A stretch of 64,000 bases of DNA from Anniella stebbinsi (Eukaryota > Chordata > Lepidosauria > Squamata > Anniellidae). The position numbers were made by a program, and so were the translations under genes. The notes beneath the pieces are model-generated. The model worked only from the letters and a program-made list of their open reading frames with translations, was not told the origin of the DNA and did no database searches. The stretch lies in the NCBI GenBank assembly GCA_029215795.1, contig JARDYH010000001.1, forward strand, positions 355,656,154 to 355,720,153, in the 5' to 3' direction. How positions within the stretch are numbered: position 1 is the first letter of the stretch; each line of letters opens with the position of its first letter. Shown here one piece after another: positions 46,446 through 58,600 of this stretch.

Positions 46446-47204
46446 CTGGCAACCCTTGAAAGTGTCTCCCACATGAACCAGCCTGGGTGTTAAGATTATC
46501 TTCTCCAGATGTCCCTGCCTTCAGGGATAAGTGCACCAGCCAAAGATTTATTTATTTTTTTAATCTAGGTATCGGATAGTGTTTCTTAGCTTTGTTTTTA
46601 ATACTTGGATGTTTTGTCCTGCTGTGCTGCTCTCCCCCCATTTTATATGCTGTTTTAGGATGCCATCCTAGGCTTACCTGGCAGTAAACCCCACTGAACA
46701 CAGTTGAATGTAACATCCAAGGAAGCATCCATAGGACTCTGCCATTCATCTTTGTTTTTAAGCAATACCAGCATTCATTGAACTGAACAGCAAGGTAGAA
46801 ATATGTTAAATAAATAATAAATCAGTCAAAGTGTCCAAATGCACTAAAGCCCAAATTTGAATTCCTATTTTGTGTCAAAGTTATATTTGTGCTGGAGATT
46901 AATCTGTTCCTTAAGAAAGAAAGAAACACAGCCAATAGCTTCCTTCTTCCCCAACTTATGCTTTATTTCACTGGAGCTATTTCAAAACGTGTCTATTTGT
47001 GAAGCTGTGAAAATCCATTTGTGCTCAGCAGAGTCTAGCATTCACAGAGAGTAGAAAAGAACCCAGTGAAGCCAGGTGATTCATTTCAGCATCACTGCAA
47101 AAAAGGGCAGGCAACATTATGAGTCATTTCCAGCGATATATCTCCACGAAATTAAAGGTTTATAGAGATTAAGAACTTTGGTGCCTGGTAATAGAAAGGT
47201 CACA
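46446..47204. other. Region between paralogs, no clear content
   Basis: I see LINE-like AT-rich sequence and no exon. This region should hold the 5' part of the proximal paralog if it is complete, but I could not find it. Confidence 0.35.
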
Positions 47205-47540
47205 CAGAGCTAGAAACAATACAACCAAGGAACATAATAAATTGCCTTGAGTCACACCACTTGTCTGTCTGGCTCAGTATTGTCTACCCAAATCCAGGGC
47301 CCTCCAGATGTGTTGGACTACAACTCCCATCATTCCCAGCCAGGATAGGAGTTGTAGTCCAACACATCTGGAGGGGGCCAAGTTGAGAAAGCCTGCTCTA
47401 CACTGACAGGCTGTGGCTCTTCAGAGTTTCAAACTCTAGAGCCTTTCCTATCCCTACCTGGGGATGCTGCGGATTTAACCTGAGACCCTCTGTGTGCAAA
47501 GCAGGTGCTCTACTACTGAAAGCAATCTCCAAGGGGTTAC
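47205..47540 (-). mobile_element. tRNA-derived SINE split by a palindromic MITE
   Basis: The SINE part GTCTGGCTCAGTATTGTCTA is interrupted by a palindrome (47299-47390, TGTTGGACTACAACTCCCAT and TAGGAGTTGTAGTCCAACA) and resumes with CACTGACAGGCTG to CAGGTGCTCTACTACTG. The insertion order is therefore clear. Confidence 0.65.
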
Positions 47541-47649
47541 AGCAACTACCCTCTGAGGAAAGGTATACGTATTCAGGAATTTTAGTTTAGAAAATAGACA
47601 ACTAAAATGGAAAATGATAGAAATAAGACAAGAACTCAGGGTAACCCAA

Positions 47650-48030
47650 GGCTTTTCTACATTAAGCATTTAATCCACACCTTTAACAAGGCATCTGCTT
47701 CTGGATTTTTTGTGGGATTAAAGTTGGCTCCCTTACACATGTTTCTTCCCCCCCCTCCCCGGAGGGTTTCTTTCTCTGTCTTTCTATATGTTCTCTTATA
47801 CAACCACTAGGTGGCACTGTGGTATAGCATAATTGCACAATTACACACAGTTTCTGTGGCGTTATAGAAGCCATTCAGAAAAAAATACCACACTTTCCCT
47901 GTTAAGAAAAAAAAGGGAACAATGATTGCAAAGCACAGGAAAGGCCTGGAAGACGACATCACGTAAAGCATCCACAAATACAAGTGCAATCACAAGTGCA
48001 CAGTAAAAGTCTCGTATAGAAAAGCTCCCA
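47650..48030. repeat. MITE-like repeat, second copy
   Basis: It shares GCTTTTCTACATTAAG and CCACTAGGTGGCACTGTGGT with 38030-38300, partly inverted. The right end reads CTCGTATAGAAAAGCTCC. Confidence 0.45.
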
Positions 48031-48289
48031 ATGGTAACGGTGGTAGACAGCCAGTTTCATGTTCATGTGCCTATGAAGAGCATTGGGCCTAATAAAATAC
48101 TTCCTGCTATGCACCTGAGAATCCCTTTCCCAACTGCCTCCGGCATTGGTGCTCTTCCTCTGCTTCTGTTTTGCTACTGGACCACCCAAGCTTGGGCATT
48201 CATGAGCAAATGAACTGGCACTGGCAGAACAACTGGGCAACTTTCCTCCAAGGACAACTTTCCTCCAAGGATCAAAGGAAACCTTTTTG

Positions 48290-48540
48290 GCTCAAAGACC
48301 GCATTGGCTCTGGGCAGTAAAGGCTGGTGGCTCCAATTTCAGTGGGGCTGTGAATCCATTCTGGGTTTTAGTCAGAACCAGACAGAACTCTAAAGGAGCT
48401 TATCCAAGATGCTGAACCCTATCCCCACATTAGGCTCCACACCTTGGATAGCTCCTTTAGAGTTCTGGCTGAAATCCAGAATGGATTCACAAACTCACTG
48501 AAATCAAAGCCACAAGCCTCCACTGGCTCTGGGCAAGCAT
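48290..48540. mobile_element. Long inverted repeat element
   Basis: The arms about 48305-48415 and 48425-48535 are reverse complements, for example GAACTCTAAAGGAGCTTATC with GATAGCTCCTTTAGAGTTC. The outer tips TGGCTCTGGGCA are also shared. Confidence 0.75.
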
Positions 48541-49108
48541 GTACCCAAGGGAAGGGAGGCGCATGCTGGCATGGAGCCCTCATACATGCTTGCCCAGACA
48601 CTCACACACCCCTAATACACATATTAGGCAACAGGGTGTGTGGGTGTATATGTGTAGATTGTGTTCAGCTCAGTGGAACGGCTGCCTCAAAGCCCCCTCC
48701 CACTGAGCTAACTTCACTCGCCCTCACATTTCCCATCAGGCCAGGCGAAACTCCAGGGAAACACCACTTCAAGGTGCTCTCAGCATCTTAAAACTGTGGC
48801 TCCCCACTGAACTGTCTTTGCCCGGGAAGGCTGGGAAACGCTGCTTCATGATGCCTCCTGATGGAGCCCGCTCTCCTCTCTGTCCTTGGCTTTAGGGAGG
48901 GGGCAGGGCCTTTGCAGGCCAAATTTGGCCCTCAGACCAGAAGTTCCACGTCCCTGTTATAGAGAGATCTGGGGAAGATGCGCAAGGAGGGGGAAAAGAA
49001 AAAAGCAAAGGCCCAAAGAAGGATTTCCTTCCTCCACTGCCCTGGTCCACTCCAATTCATCACACTTTTCTATTACACATAATATTAGCCGAGCGTCCAG
49101 TTTCTACC
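48541..49108. other. 3' flank of the distal paralog
   Basis: No convincing poly(A) signal on the minus strand within 100 bases of the stop. I see otherwise no identifiable feature. Confidence 0.4.
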
Positions 49109-49669
49109 TCAAGCCTGGGTCGCACGCAGTTTCTTTTGCCGCAGTGTCTCCCCAACTCGCTCTAGAATCGGCATCTCTTTGGACTTCCTGATCATTGGCT
49201 CGTTGCGCATGACAACGTCACCGTCAGGCTTTACAAGCAGGGGCTGTGGCAAAGGAGCCATCACTGGGCTTGGCGAGAGCCCTGCAACTTCTGACGGCTC
49301 GACGTCCATGAACAAGGAGTAGTCTGGCACCAGCCCCGGTCCTTCAGTGAAGGCCCCTAGGCCTTGAAGATGTTCAGAGGTCCCTGGAGGACTTTGGGGC
49401 AGATCAACCATCAGCCCTGTGGGGAGGTTTTCGCTTGCTCTCTGGAGGTCATCGGTGGGTTCCATATCAATGTCATCATGTCTCCCTGGTGATGGAGGGA
49501 TCCACGCTGCAGGTATTTGGAAAGATTTGGGGCCCTCCTCTTCCAGTCCTTTTCTCTGGTGGGTGACAGAGGAGTTGGGTCTTTGATGTTTTATGCCATC
49601 AGGAGAGTTCACACTACTATCAGGATGAATGGACAGCTCTTCCCAGAATCTGCCACCACAATCTGAAAG
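49109..49669 (-). CDS. Distal paralog, terminal exon
   Basis: 187 codons with stop. The acceptor TTTGTTGTGGAAG gives a phase-0 start LSDCGGRFWEELSIHPDSS that aligns codon for codon with FLDPYDGDYEDISNNSDCS of the proximal copy. The middle is Pro/Asp-rich. It ends PILERVGETLRQKKLRATQA. Confidence 0.8.
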   Translation of the reverse strand, partial: LSDCGGRFWEELSIHPDSSVNSPDGIKHQRPNSSVTHQRKGLEEEGPKSFQIPAAWIPPSPGRHDDIDMEPTDDLQRASENLPTGLMVDLPQSPPGTSEHLQGLGAFTEGPGLVPDYSLFMDVEPSEVAGLSPSPVMAPLPQPLLVKPDGDVVMRNEPMIRKSKEMPILERVGETLRQKKLRATQA

Positions 49670-52600
49670 CTTCCACAACAAAGAAACACTAAGTATCATA
49701 ATGCAAATACAAGAGTTCCTCATTTACCAAATTGGAGGGTGGGGAGAGAGCGGAGGACATTTAAAATATTCAGATAAGCAGAGGTTCACATGTTGAGCCT
49801 GTCTCAGCCCTAGGGCCAAATCCCATTTCAGAGAAGCTCTTGTGGGCTTCATTCCCATGGTGGCAGAAGGGCAAGGGCAAAATGCCCCGAACACCAGCAT
49901 ATTTTCACTTAAAGCTCTTACCTGCCAGTAACTAAGGGGCTGTCTTTACACAAGGAAAGGCCCAGGGTGGGGGCGAGGTGGCGTGGTGGCGAATAGACGA
50001 TGCAGCAGCCACCTCACACCCACTCCAGGGCTTTCCTACGAAGCTGCAAAGAAAAAAAGTCAGGGACTTACCCTGACTTTCTTCTCCGGAGTGAGGCAAG
50101 TACGGCACATCCGCCATCTCTCTTCGCTTCGGAGTCATGGCGGAGGCATAGCCAGGTGGATGGCGACCCCTGATTGGTCACCGTCTGCCCGAGCAGAGGC
50201 CAGAAACCCCACGCTTTTGCTGCAGCATCGGGATTAGCCGCTGCCACCCCAAAGCAGCAAAAGCAAGGGGGGGTTGCTTAGCAGAGCAGCATCCCGCCGA
50301 TGCATATGCAGCCCCTAAGCCTTAAGAGAAGCATCTCAACCTTTAAGAATGCGGAAAAACTGCACAAAAGCCAGAAAAGCACCAAAACAATCAGTGGTCG
50401 GGGTATGGGGGGCATGTGGTTGCATCTGGGGAACGCTGGAAGGCCAGACTAGGGCCCCAGATAGGCTGGATTTGGGCTCCAGGCATGAGGTTCTTCACCC
50501 CTACATAGAATGCAGTTTGCATAGTGCAGCCTTCTCCAAGCTGGGGAAGTCGAATGCCATAACACTATGGTAGCTGTCCCCATCTTAATGCCCTCCAGAT
50601 GTGTTGGACTACAACTCCCAGCATCCTGAGCCAGCATGGCTAGTGATGCTGGGAGTTACAGTCCAACACATCTGGAGGGCATCAGAATGGGGACAGCTAC
50701 TATAGTGTGTTATGACATGCAATTATGAGTGAATGAAACAGATCAGTGTTAGAAGTACATGATTTGCATGTAGGAGATCCCAAATGAAAGTTTTCCCATT
50801 TCTGTCTTAGTACTGGGTTAGTTAATGTTACTTTATCTATTTTCAGTATTTATATGCTGCTGGTTTACAATTAATATGACTCAACATAAAGTAGCTCCAT
50901 ACATCCTTGATCTATAACCAAAGTCACACTCTGACCCCCTCTACAAGAATTCGGTTTGACGCCTGGTTCTCCGATTATGCACATCTTCTTGCAATCACTG
51001 TTACAATAAGGACTGTACACGGGAGGCAGTTAAGCGCATAACTGGTGGCCCTACTGGTTGTTTGAAACACGCTTTAAAGTGGCTGAAATGCGGAGAATCA
51101 CTTGTTTACATTGACAAATTGCGCTTTAACGGCTGCGGAGCAGGAAAACTCGCTATTTCACATGCATTCGATAATGCACATAATCGGAGAGAAAATGCGC
51201 ATCTACCCCTGCTTTGCGCTCTGCTCTTGTAGAGGTAAAAATTTTAATGAGACTTGAAAGAGCTTTAAACCTCTCGTGTAGAGACACCCTAACTTACATC
51301 CCATTCATTTCAATAGGTCTACTCTACGTAGGACTAACATTGGAGTCTACCCAGAGTGTCAGACTAAGGGAGACCCACGTTCAAATCCTGACTCCGCCAA
51401 GTGGCCATTGTTATGAGGATAAAGTGAAGTCAGGGACCTGTGGCAGCTGCCTGATTGGATGCTTTAATAATCATATTTAGTATTTGTACAGCTCTTAAAC
51501 TTTGTTAAAAGTCCTTCACATACATAATTCTAGCATACACAAAAACACCTGTTATGTTGATCAGTATTATTTCCATTTGACAGATGGGGGCTGAAGTTGA
51601 GAGAAAGTGTTTTTTCTGAGGCAGGGATCTGGAATCTCTGACCCATGGGAGGTCACCAGCATCTTCCCCAGACCAAAATCTCTTCTCTCCAATCAGAGTT
51701 GATTGGAGATAAGAGCTATCCAGCTGGGAAAACCTCTTATCTGATTTTGGGTCCAGATTCAACAGTTGTAGGACTTTTTCTAGTCAGAAAATACAAAAAA
51801 CATGCATAGGATTGTACTCTTAGACACATTTAGAGTAGATAATTGAAAACAATGGGACTTAACCATGATTAACATAAGCTCCATTATGTCCTTATCAGTT
51901 CAATCTTATATGTATCTACTTATATGTATCTACTTGGAAGTAAGCCCCATTGCGTTCAATAGGGTTTACTCCCAGTGTTATAGGACGCTGCCTATTCATT
52001 CTACAAAGTTCTGGAGTATGTGGTATGTATGTGGATTGCATGCAGCTTTGCTCCCAAATAAGTCATCAAATCGTGGGATTTTAGAGTTGTAACAGGGACT
52101 TTGGAGGTTATTCTGTCCAATCCCCTGTTCAACACAGGATTTACAATGAAAGCTGTAGCTACAGCATCCCTGACAGACCTCCAGTGAAGGAGAGCCCACC
52201 ATCTCCTGAAGCAGATGGTGCCAGTGTCAAATAGCAGTGTGTTCCAGTGTTTTTGAATCAGAAGACTGCAGCCTTCCTATCTGTATAGTGCTCTGAGTTC
52301 AACAGCTGTTTTGGAAAAAAAATAATCGTGGGAAGGAGGAAATTACTGGAGCGCAGAGTAAAGCTACCGTGTAACTTTTTCAGTCCGCTCCTACATATAC
52401 CCAGGCCTTGTGCCTCTCTTCCCTATCACCAAACAAGAGCGCACCCTCGGAGCACCTTGTGATGAAAAATTGCACTTCTCCTCTGCAGCTTCCTGGATCC
52501 TGTCGTGCTAATGACACTGAATGCTGCCCTGGTGCAGTTTCTCCTCTTCTGCTGTTCACCTGCAATAGGCCAGAGGGAAATACTTGTTTAACATATTGTT

Positions 52601-55600
52601 ATTTTATGTATTATTGCATTTATAGCCTGCCTTTTTCCTCCAAGGAACCTAAGGTAGCGTATATAATCCTCCTTGCCCTCTCCATTTTATCCTCACAACA
52701 ATGGCTATGCAAAGACAAGAGGTTATCTTTTCCTCTAGGTTCCGCTAAAGAAATTGTGTTTCTTTAAGGGGCATTTGTGAAGGAAAGAGACCCCTTTCCT
52801 TCCAGGTAGGCGCGGAACTCTTTAGCCGAGTTCCCCCTAAGCCCACCTCCCTATCCCAAGGCCAAGTAGCCCCAAGCCAGACATTAGAAATAACCACACA
52901 AGTTAAGGACTGAATAGGCTGACCATATGAAAAGGAGGACAGGGCTCATGTAATTTTAACAGTTGTAGAGAAAAGGGAATTTCAGCCAGTGTTATTTGTA
53001 TGCAATTAGTTCCTGGTGAAATTCCTTCTTCATCACAACTGTTAAAGTTGCAGGGGCCCTGCCTTCTTTTGTATATGGTCACTCTAGTATAGTGCCTGCA
53101 ACTTTAACTGTTGTGATGAAGAAGGAATTTCACCAGGACCTAATTGCATACAAATTACACTGGCTGAAATTCCCTTTTCTCTACAACTGTTAAAGTTACA
53201 TGAGCCCTATCCTCCTTTTCCTATGGTCAGCCTAGGACTGAAGCACTTTATTGAGATCCTAAGGTCTAACCACATAAGGCTCTAGTCGGTCCAATAAGCC
53301 GTTAAAATGCAAGCTGGGAAAGAAAGGGAGGGGTAGAGGGGAGGTTGGATGAGGTTTGAGGTAGAAGTTAGCAACAGTAAAGCAATAAAACTGTTCAACC
53401 CACTCTAAATCACACCCAAAGGGTGACAAGTCTTTCCCTGGAACGTGCCAGACCTGAAAGCAATAAATCTATCTATTCCCTAGCATCACCACGCTAAGTA
53501 GGGATCCCTCCTTCCACGCACTGGTCCAGGAGAAGATGGCTTCCACCCGGTGGGTATTCCCTTTATCCCTTTTTGACCAGCCAAAAACAATCCTCGACCG
53601 TCCCGCTCACGCCACCAGCCCACTCCCTGCGAATGGCCGTTTTCCACGGCTGAAGCTCTTGCAGCTCACTTCCAATTAACTCTGACCTTGAAGCTCGGGC
53701 CTCCCAAGATAAGAGTGAGAGGACCAGGTGTGGGTGTTGGGAACCAGCAGTTTGAAATCTTATACATTTCTCCTCAGAATTCTCCCCCTCCCACTCCAAG
53801 GCCCCAGTCCTGCAAGGTAGGCCAACTCTGGCCATTCCAGCCAGACTGTAGCCTTTCTGGCCCCTTCCTTCACAGCACTGATGCTAAAAGTTACATGCTT
53901 CTATTTTGGATGGCTGATGACTATCCAACTTCGCAAAAGGAGACTTCCACTCGTGCAGTGGAAATTTCCCCTTGCTCTCTTCCTGTGCATCTCCTACATC
54001 TTCTCTGGAGGGTCCCCAACACTCTGGAACAGATTTGGAGATGGCTACAGGGGGAGAGAAATCCATCCACCTGTGGTTTTTGTTCTGCTGGCGGATAGCC
54101 ACCATCGGAAGTGAGGAAGCAAGGCCACAAGCCTTCATACACCTGCTCTGTATGTAGGCCTCTGTATGTAGTTTGGTTCTTGCAAATGAACTGCACGATG
54201 GGCTTGGAATGTGTGTGCCTGAATGTGAGGTAATGCTGAAGCTGCTTAATTGGAAGGAAATGCTTAATTGGAATTTCTAACTGTCAAGACCTTAAGACAA
54301 ATAGACTAGCTTGATAAAGAGGATTGACCATCCAGGTCAATCTAACATTGCTAGAAGAGTTATAAGACATCTGTTGATAAGATAGAATGAAGTAAGTTTT
54401 CTTTTGATCTGTCTTTGTTTCGCTTTACAATTTGGTAACATGCTCTTTTGCTGACTGCTAATTGGGTAAAACGCTACTATGTATTAATATACCTGCCTTT
54501 CACACTGCCAGTTGAGAAGTTCTTTTGTCCGTAGGACTCTCTCCATACAACTGTATTACGCTCAATAAAACAGAGTTGCCTTACAACCAAAGTAGACTTT
54601 TATCCTTGACAGAACCAACCCACCTGTTTGGCTAGGCAGGAGCTACAGTGTGCTTCCACATCAGTTTATTTCTCTAGAATTTCCATTCTTTGTTCACACA
54701 CTTTTTACAGAACATCCACAGCAAGGATCTACACTACTGCTTTAAAACGGTTTATAACAGTATTGGCAACTGTTGGGGCCCAGGACACACTCCACATAAA
54801 GTTTTCAAACTGTTTTCAAAGTGTTATATCCTGCTCGGTGTAGATCTGGTCCAGATGACAATGCAGGCATCCAGGGTAGGCATGTTAGGGCACCTGTTTA
54901 GGGTCCACAACCCTGCAGGGGTCCCTGACAAGAGTTCCTGGAGTTGCTCATCCTCTTCACCATGGCAACGTGCTTGTTCACCTGACTCTCCCTCTGGCCC
55001 AGACAATGGTGGTGATGGTAAGAAGGAGACGGAGATGCCACTGCCTACTTGCTCACCGGCTCTCTGCCTGTCAAGCAAGGAAGCAGCAGCAACGATGAGA
55101 AAGAGGAGTAGGAGTAAGAGCAGCTGGTGACAGCAGCAGTGAGAAGGTAGACTCACTGGGGGAGGGGCCCCATTGAGGGTGTCTTGCCCAAGGGCCCTCC
55201 AAAACCTGGAGCCACCACCGCATAAGACACTGTTGCCAAACCACTGACTTCCAATGTTTTCTGCATTGGGGGCCAAACAGAGGATGATAAAACAAACCCA
55301 AAGCTTGGCCAGGGAGACAAAGCACAATTAACGCCTTTCAGGATGCCTGCGCCTTGACAGGAAACATTTCTGCTTCGCAAGGTCAGCAGTTTTTACTGCT
55401 TGTTACTGCTCTCCTGGCTGGAGGATTAGTAAGTCATTTTCCCTTGAATAGCTCAGATTAGTTTCTCTTCCTGCTGAGGGGGTGTGTGTGTGTTTAATTT
55501 CTAATTTCCTCCCATTCTTTTCTTTTCTTTTTTAAATAGCAAGATAGCACTTTAAAAAAGGAATAAAAAGGAGTTCAGGTGATGAATCACTAGGAGTGCA

Positions 55601-58600
55601 CAGGTTTTTGTAACCTCAGGCAGCCCAGGAGACAAAATTAGATGCCCACTTTATATGTGACCAAGGCAGAGCCATGAACAATAAAAGTGGTTGCTGCCCT
55701 CATATCTAGTTTGGCCTTGGGCCTACGCAGCTACCTAGGCCTGCAAGTGATCCAGCGTTAGAGCCCTTCGTTATTTATTAATTCATTTATTTTTAACATT
55801 TATATACAGCCTATTTGATAAAAAGCCAGTGAACAACAATTTAAAACATGAAGAAACAAAAACCTGAGAACAAATACATCATGGGTGGGCAATTTGTAGC
55901 CCTCCAGTTTTTTGGCCTACATCAACCTTAGCCAGCAGAGCCAATGGCAAAGGATCATGGGAATTGTAGGCAAATATGGAGAGAAACAAGTTGACCATCC
56001 CTGATTTACTGCAAGGGCTTCTTTCCTATATCTCTCCTTCTACAGGAAGGCTGTTAAGCCTTCTTGTAACCACCTTCCATTGCACCAATGTATCTTGTTC
56101 CCAACACTTCATGGAACTCTCTTTTTTCTAAAACTATCTATCTGAACTTGAGGCCCATGTCCCTTTTTGATTAAATTTCAGTCATAGTGACTGCAAAGCT
56201 AAGGGACATTTCATCTTCTCCATTCAACAAATATTTGGGGTCCTTTCCTATATGAAATGAAGGAATCACACACAACCTTTAATGGCACATCACAGTGTCA
56301 TGCCAAGAATCTGGAACGACCCAGTCTTATCACCATTTCCTTGTTGGTTGGTTGCTTCAGTTTTTGGTCTGTTTCCCCCATTTAGTATCAGCCTGTTTTC
56401 CCCTAAATTCACAAAACAGGAATCTGACATACAGAAATTAACAAAGAGCTCCATCACACCAGCGATTTATCGCACACTCGCCATGTCTGGTATGTGGTTT
56501 TGCAGCGCGGTACTCACATGACATCGTCCCTGTCCTGCACTCATCTCGCCCCTTCCCCCCTTTGTTGCATTTTATTTTGGTACGGGGAAAGTCTGGATTA
56601 TTTTCCCCTCTTGTTTTTTCCTTTGTTGGGGGCATGCGCTAATGGAATCTTGCTAACGAAAGGGGAGGGTGGGGCAGTTCTCCTCCTCCAGTACGTCGTC
56701 ATACAGACTTGTTAGTTGGTTGAATGGACTCTAGTGCTCCAACACCTCCCCCCCCCCATTGCCCACAGAAACAGATCCCAGATGAAACCTTAAATCAGCC
56801 AGAGCGGGGGGGGGGGGGGAGAACCTACTCCCATCAGAGTACCATAACCAATGAACTGGAGGAGGAAAGAGAAGAGGCGGGTGGAGTGGAGAGTAGAGTG
56901 GAAAAGCAAACAAGTGAAAACCCTTGTGAAAGTGACCGTGTGTGATGGAGCCCTTGACATGCTTATGAAACAGAGGTAAAAAACACGGAGGCAAACCGGG
57001 GGGTGGGATGGGGGTGGAATAGGTATGATGGAGCCCAAAGTTGTGACAGTGTTATATAATAGAGTTACAAAAATGTACGAACCTACTTGATGAACCACAT
57101 GGCCTGTTTCTTCTAGGAGTCCATCTGTGGACATGTAGAGTGTATCCTGTTTCAGAAACACATACAGCATAAATACTGACAAGAACATCTCAGATGGAAA
57201 GCAGGCTGTCATCTGCTTCCTCCTTATGAGTCCTAGTATCCTTAGCTAAATGGCTCTGAAATACTGTGTTAATATTTGTGAATTGCTGGAAAGGTCACTA
57301 TATAAATGCTTAATAGTAGAATAGTCGTCACCTGATTAAAGAATTATTGCATGCTATCCTAAACACGCTTACTTCTTGTTAAAGTCTTGAGGATTGCAGC
57401 TGCAATCCTATACCCACTTACTGGAAGTAAGTACACCTAAACTCAATGGGTGTGTGAAAGAAAAGGAGGCGACTGTTATAAGTTGATTCCTGCCACCTAC
57501 AAGTTTTGTATTTAAAACTGTACAAAATCCACAGTTTCTTGCATTAAAGTATTTTTTTTCTTTCAAATTTGCTGCTGAACTATTCAAAGGTGCCTTTCTA
57601 GTCAATTAAATATTTGCAGTCATGTCTGCTCATGCAATGGGAGTTTTCCTTCATCACAACCCCCACATGCTCCCCAAAACAGCTCCAGAGGGTCCCCAAA
57701 ACCACTGGAGCAGTTTTGAGGGGGGCACATGGAGGCTACATAGCGGGGGTTGGAATTTGATTTACCAGTGGTGTCCATCAATTTTTTTTTACAGAAAATC
57801 TTCAAAAACTAGGCCTACCAAAATACATCCACACCAACATCCAGGAAGCAGTTATATTTAACACATGAAATTTCTGAATCAGCCCATCATGTTCATCTAG
57901 AAAAACTGCAATGCGCAAAAGAGATGATGATGATGATGATAATGATGAAATGATCAGTTAGGCAATTGTCTTATATATATCCTGACCTCCAAACTTCACT
58001 CCCCAAAATGTGAATATCCTTCGCAAACAAATGCTATGTGCAGAGGGGAACACTAGGTTGTAACCAATGTCAGGCCTTCTTAGAGTAGACCCATTGAAAT
58101 GGATGGGACTCCAGTTACATTGAGTACAGCCCATTGCTTTCTTGAAAAGATCACTTTGGAGCTGCCAAAGGGAGTCTGCAGTTTCAGGAGTGCTTCCTCC
58201 AATTGTCAGACCACAGAGAAGGGAACAGGACCTGTCTTGACAAGGGGAAAGCCTCGGGGTGGATCTGCAGTGGTGGTTGGTCATTTACATGATGCAGCAG
58301 CCATTGCGGTGCCATCCCAGGGCTTTCCCCTGAAGCTCCGGTTTAAAAACGTTGGTGACTTGCCCCGACTTTTTCCGCTTGTGGCAAGGCAATGACGGCA
58401 TCTGTCGCCTTGCTCTGGAGCTGCATCAGAGGCATGCCCCAGCTGATGCCAACCCGATTGGTTGCATAGGCTGGACAGGGACAGGGGGCAGGCTGACAAG
58501 CTGAATGGCCACTGGAACACCTCTGTGCTTCCCTGACATGGGCAGAAGGACACCCACGCTGGAGAAGCACGTAAAGGTTAAAAAAAAAAAGGTAAAAGGA

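Noticed and set aside
54824..55327. 168-codon open frame on the minus strand
   Set aside because: It has a Leu/Cys/Ser-rich low-complexity peptide, other open frames overlap it, and it has no splice sites or homologous look in the paralog.
56724..56945. Small plus-strand gene with Glu-rich C-terminus
   Set aside because: It lies within a repeated DNA transposon remnant and is created by poly(C)/poly(G) runs.
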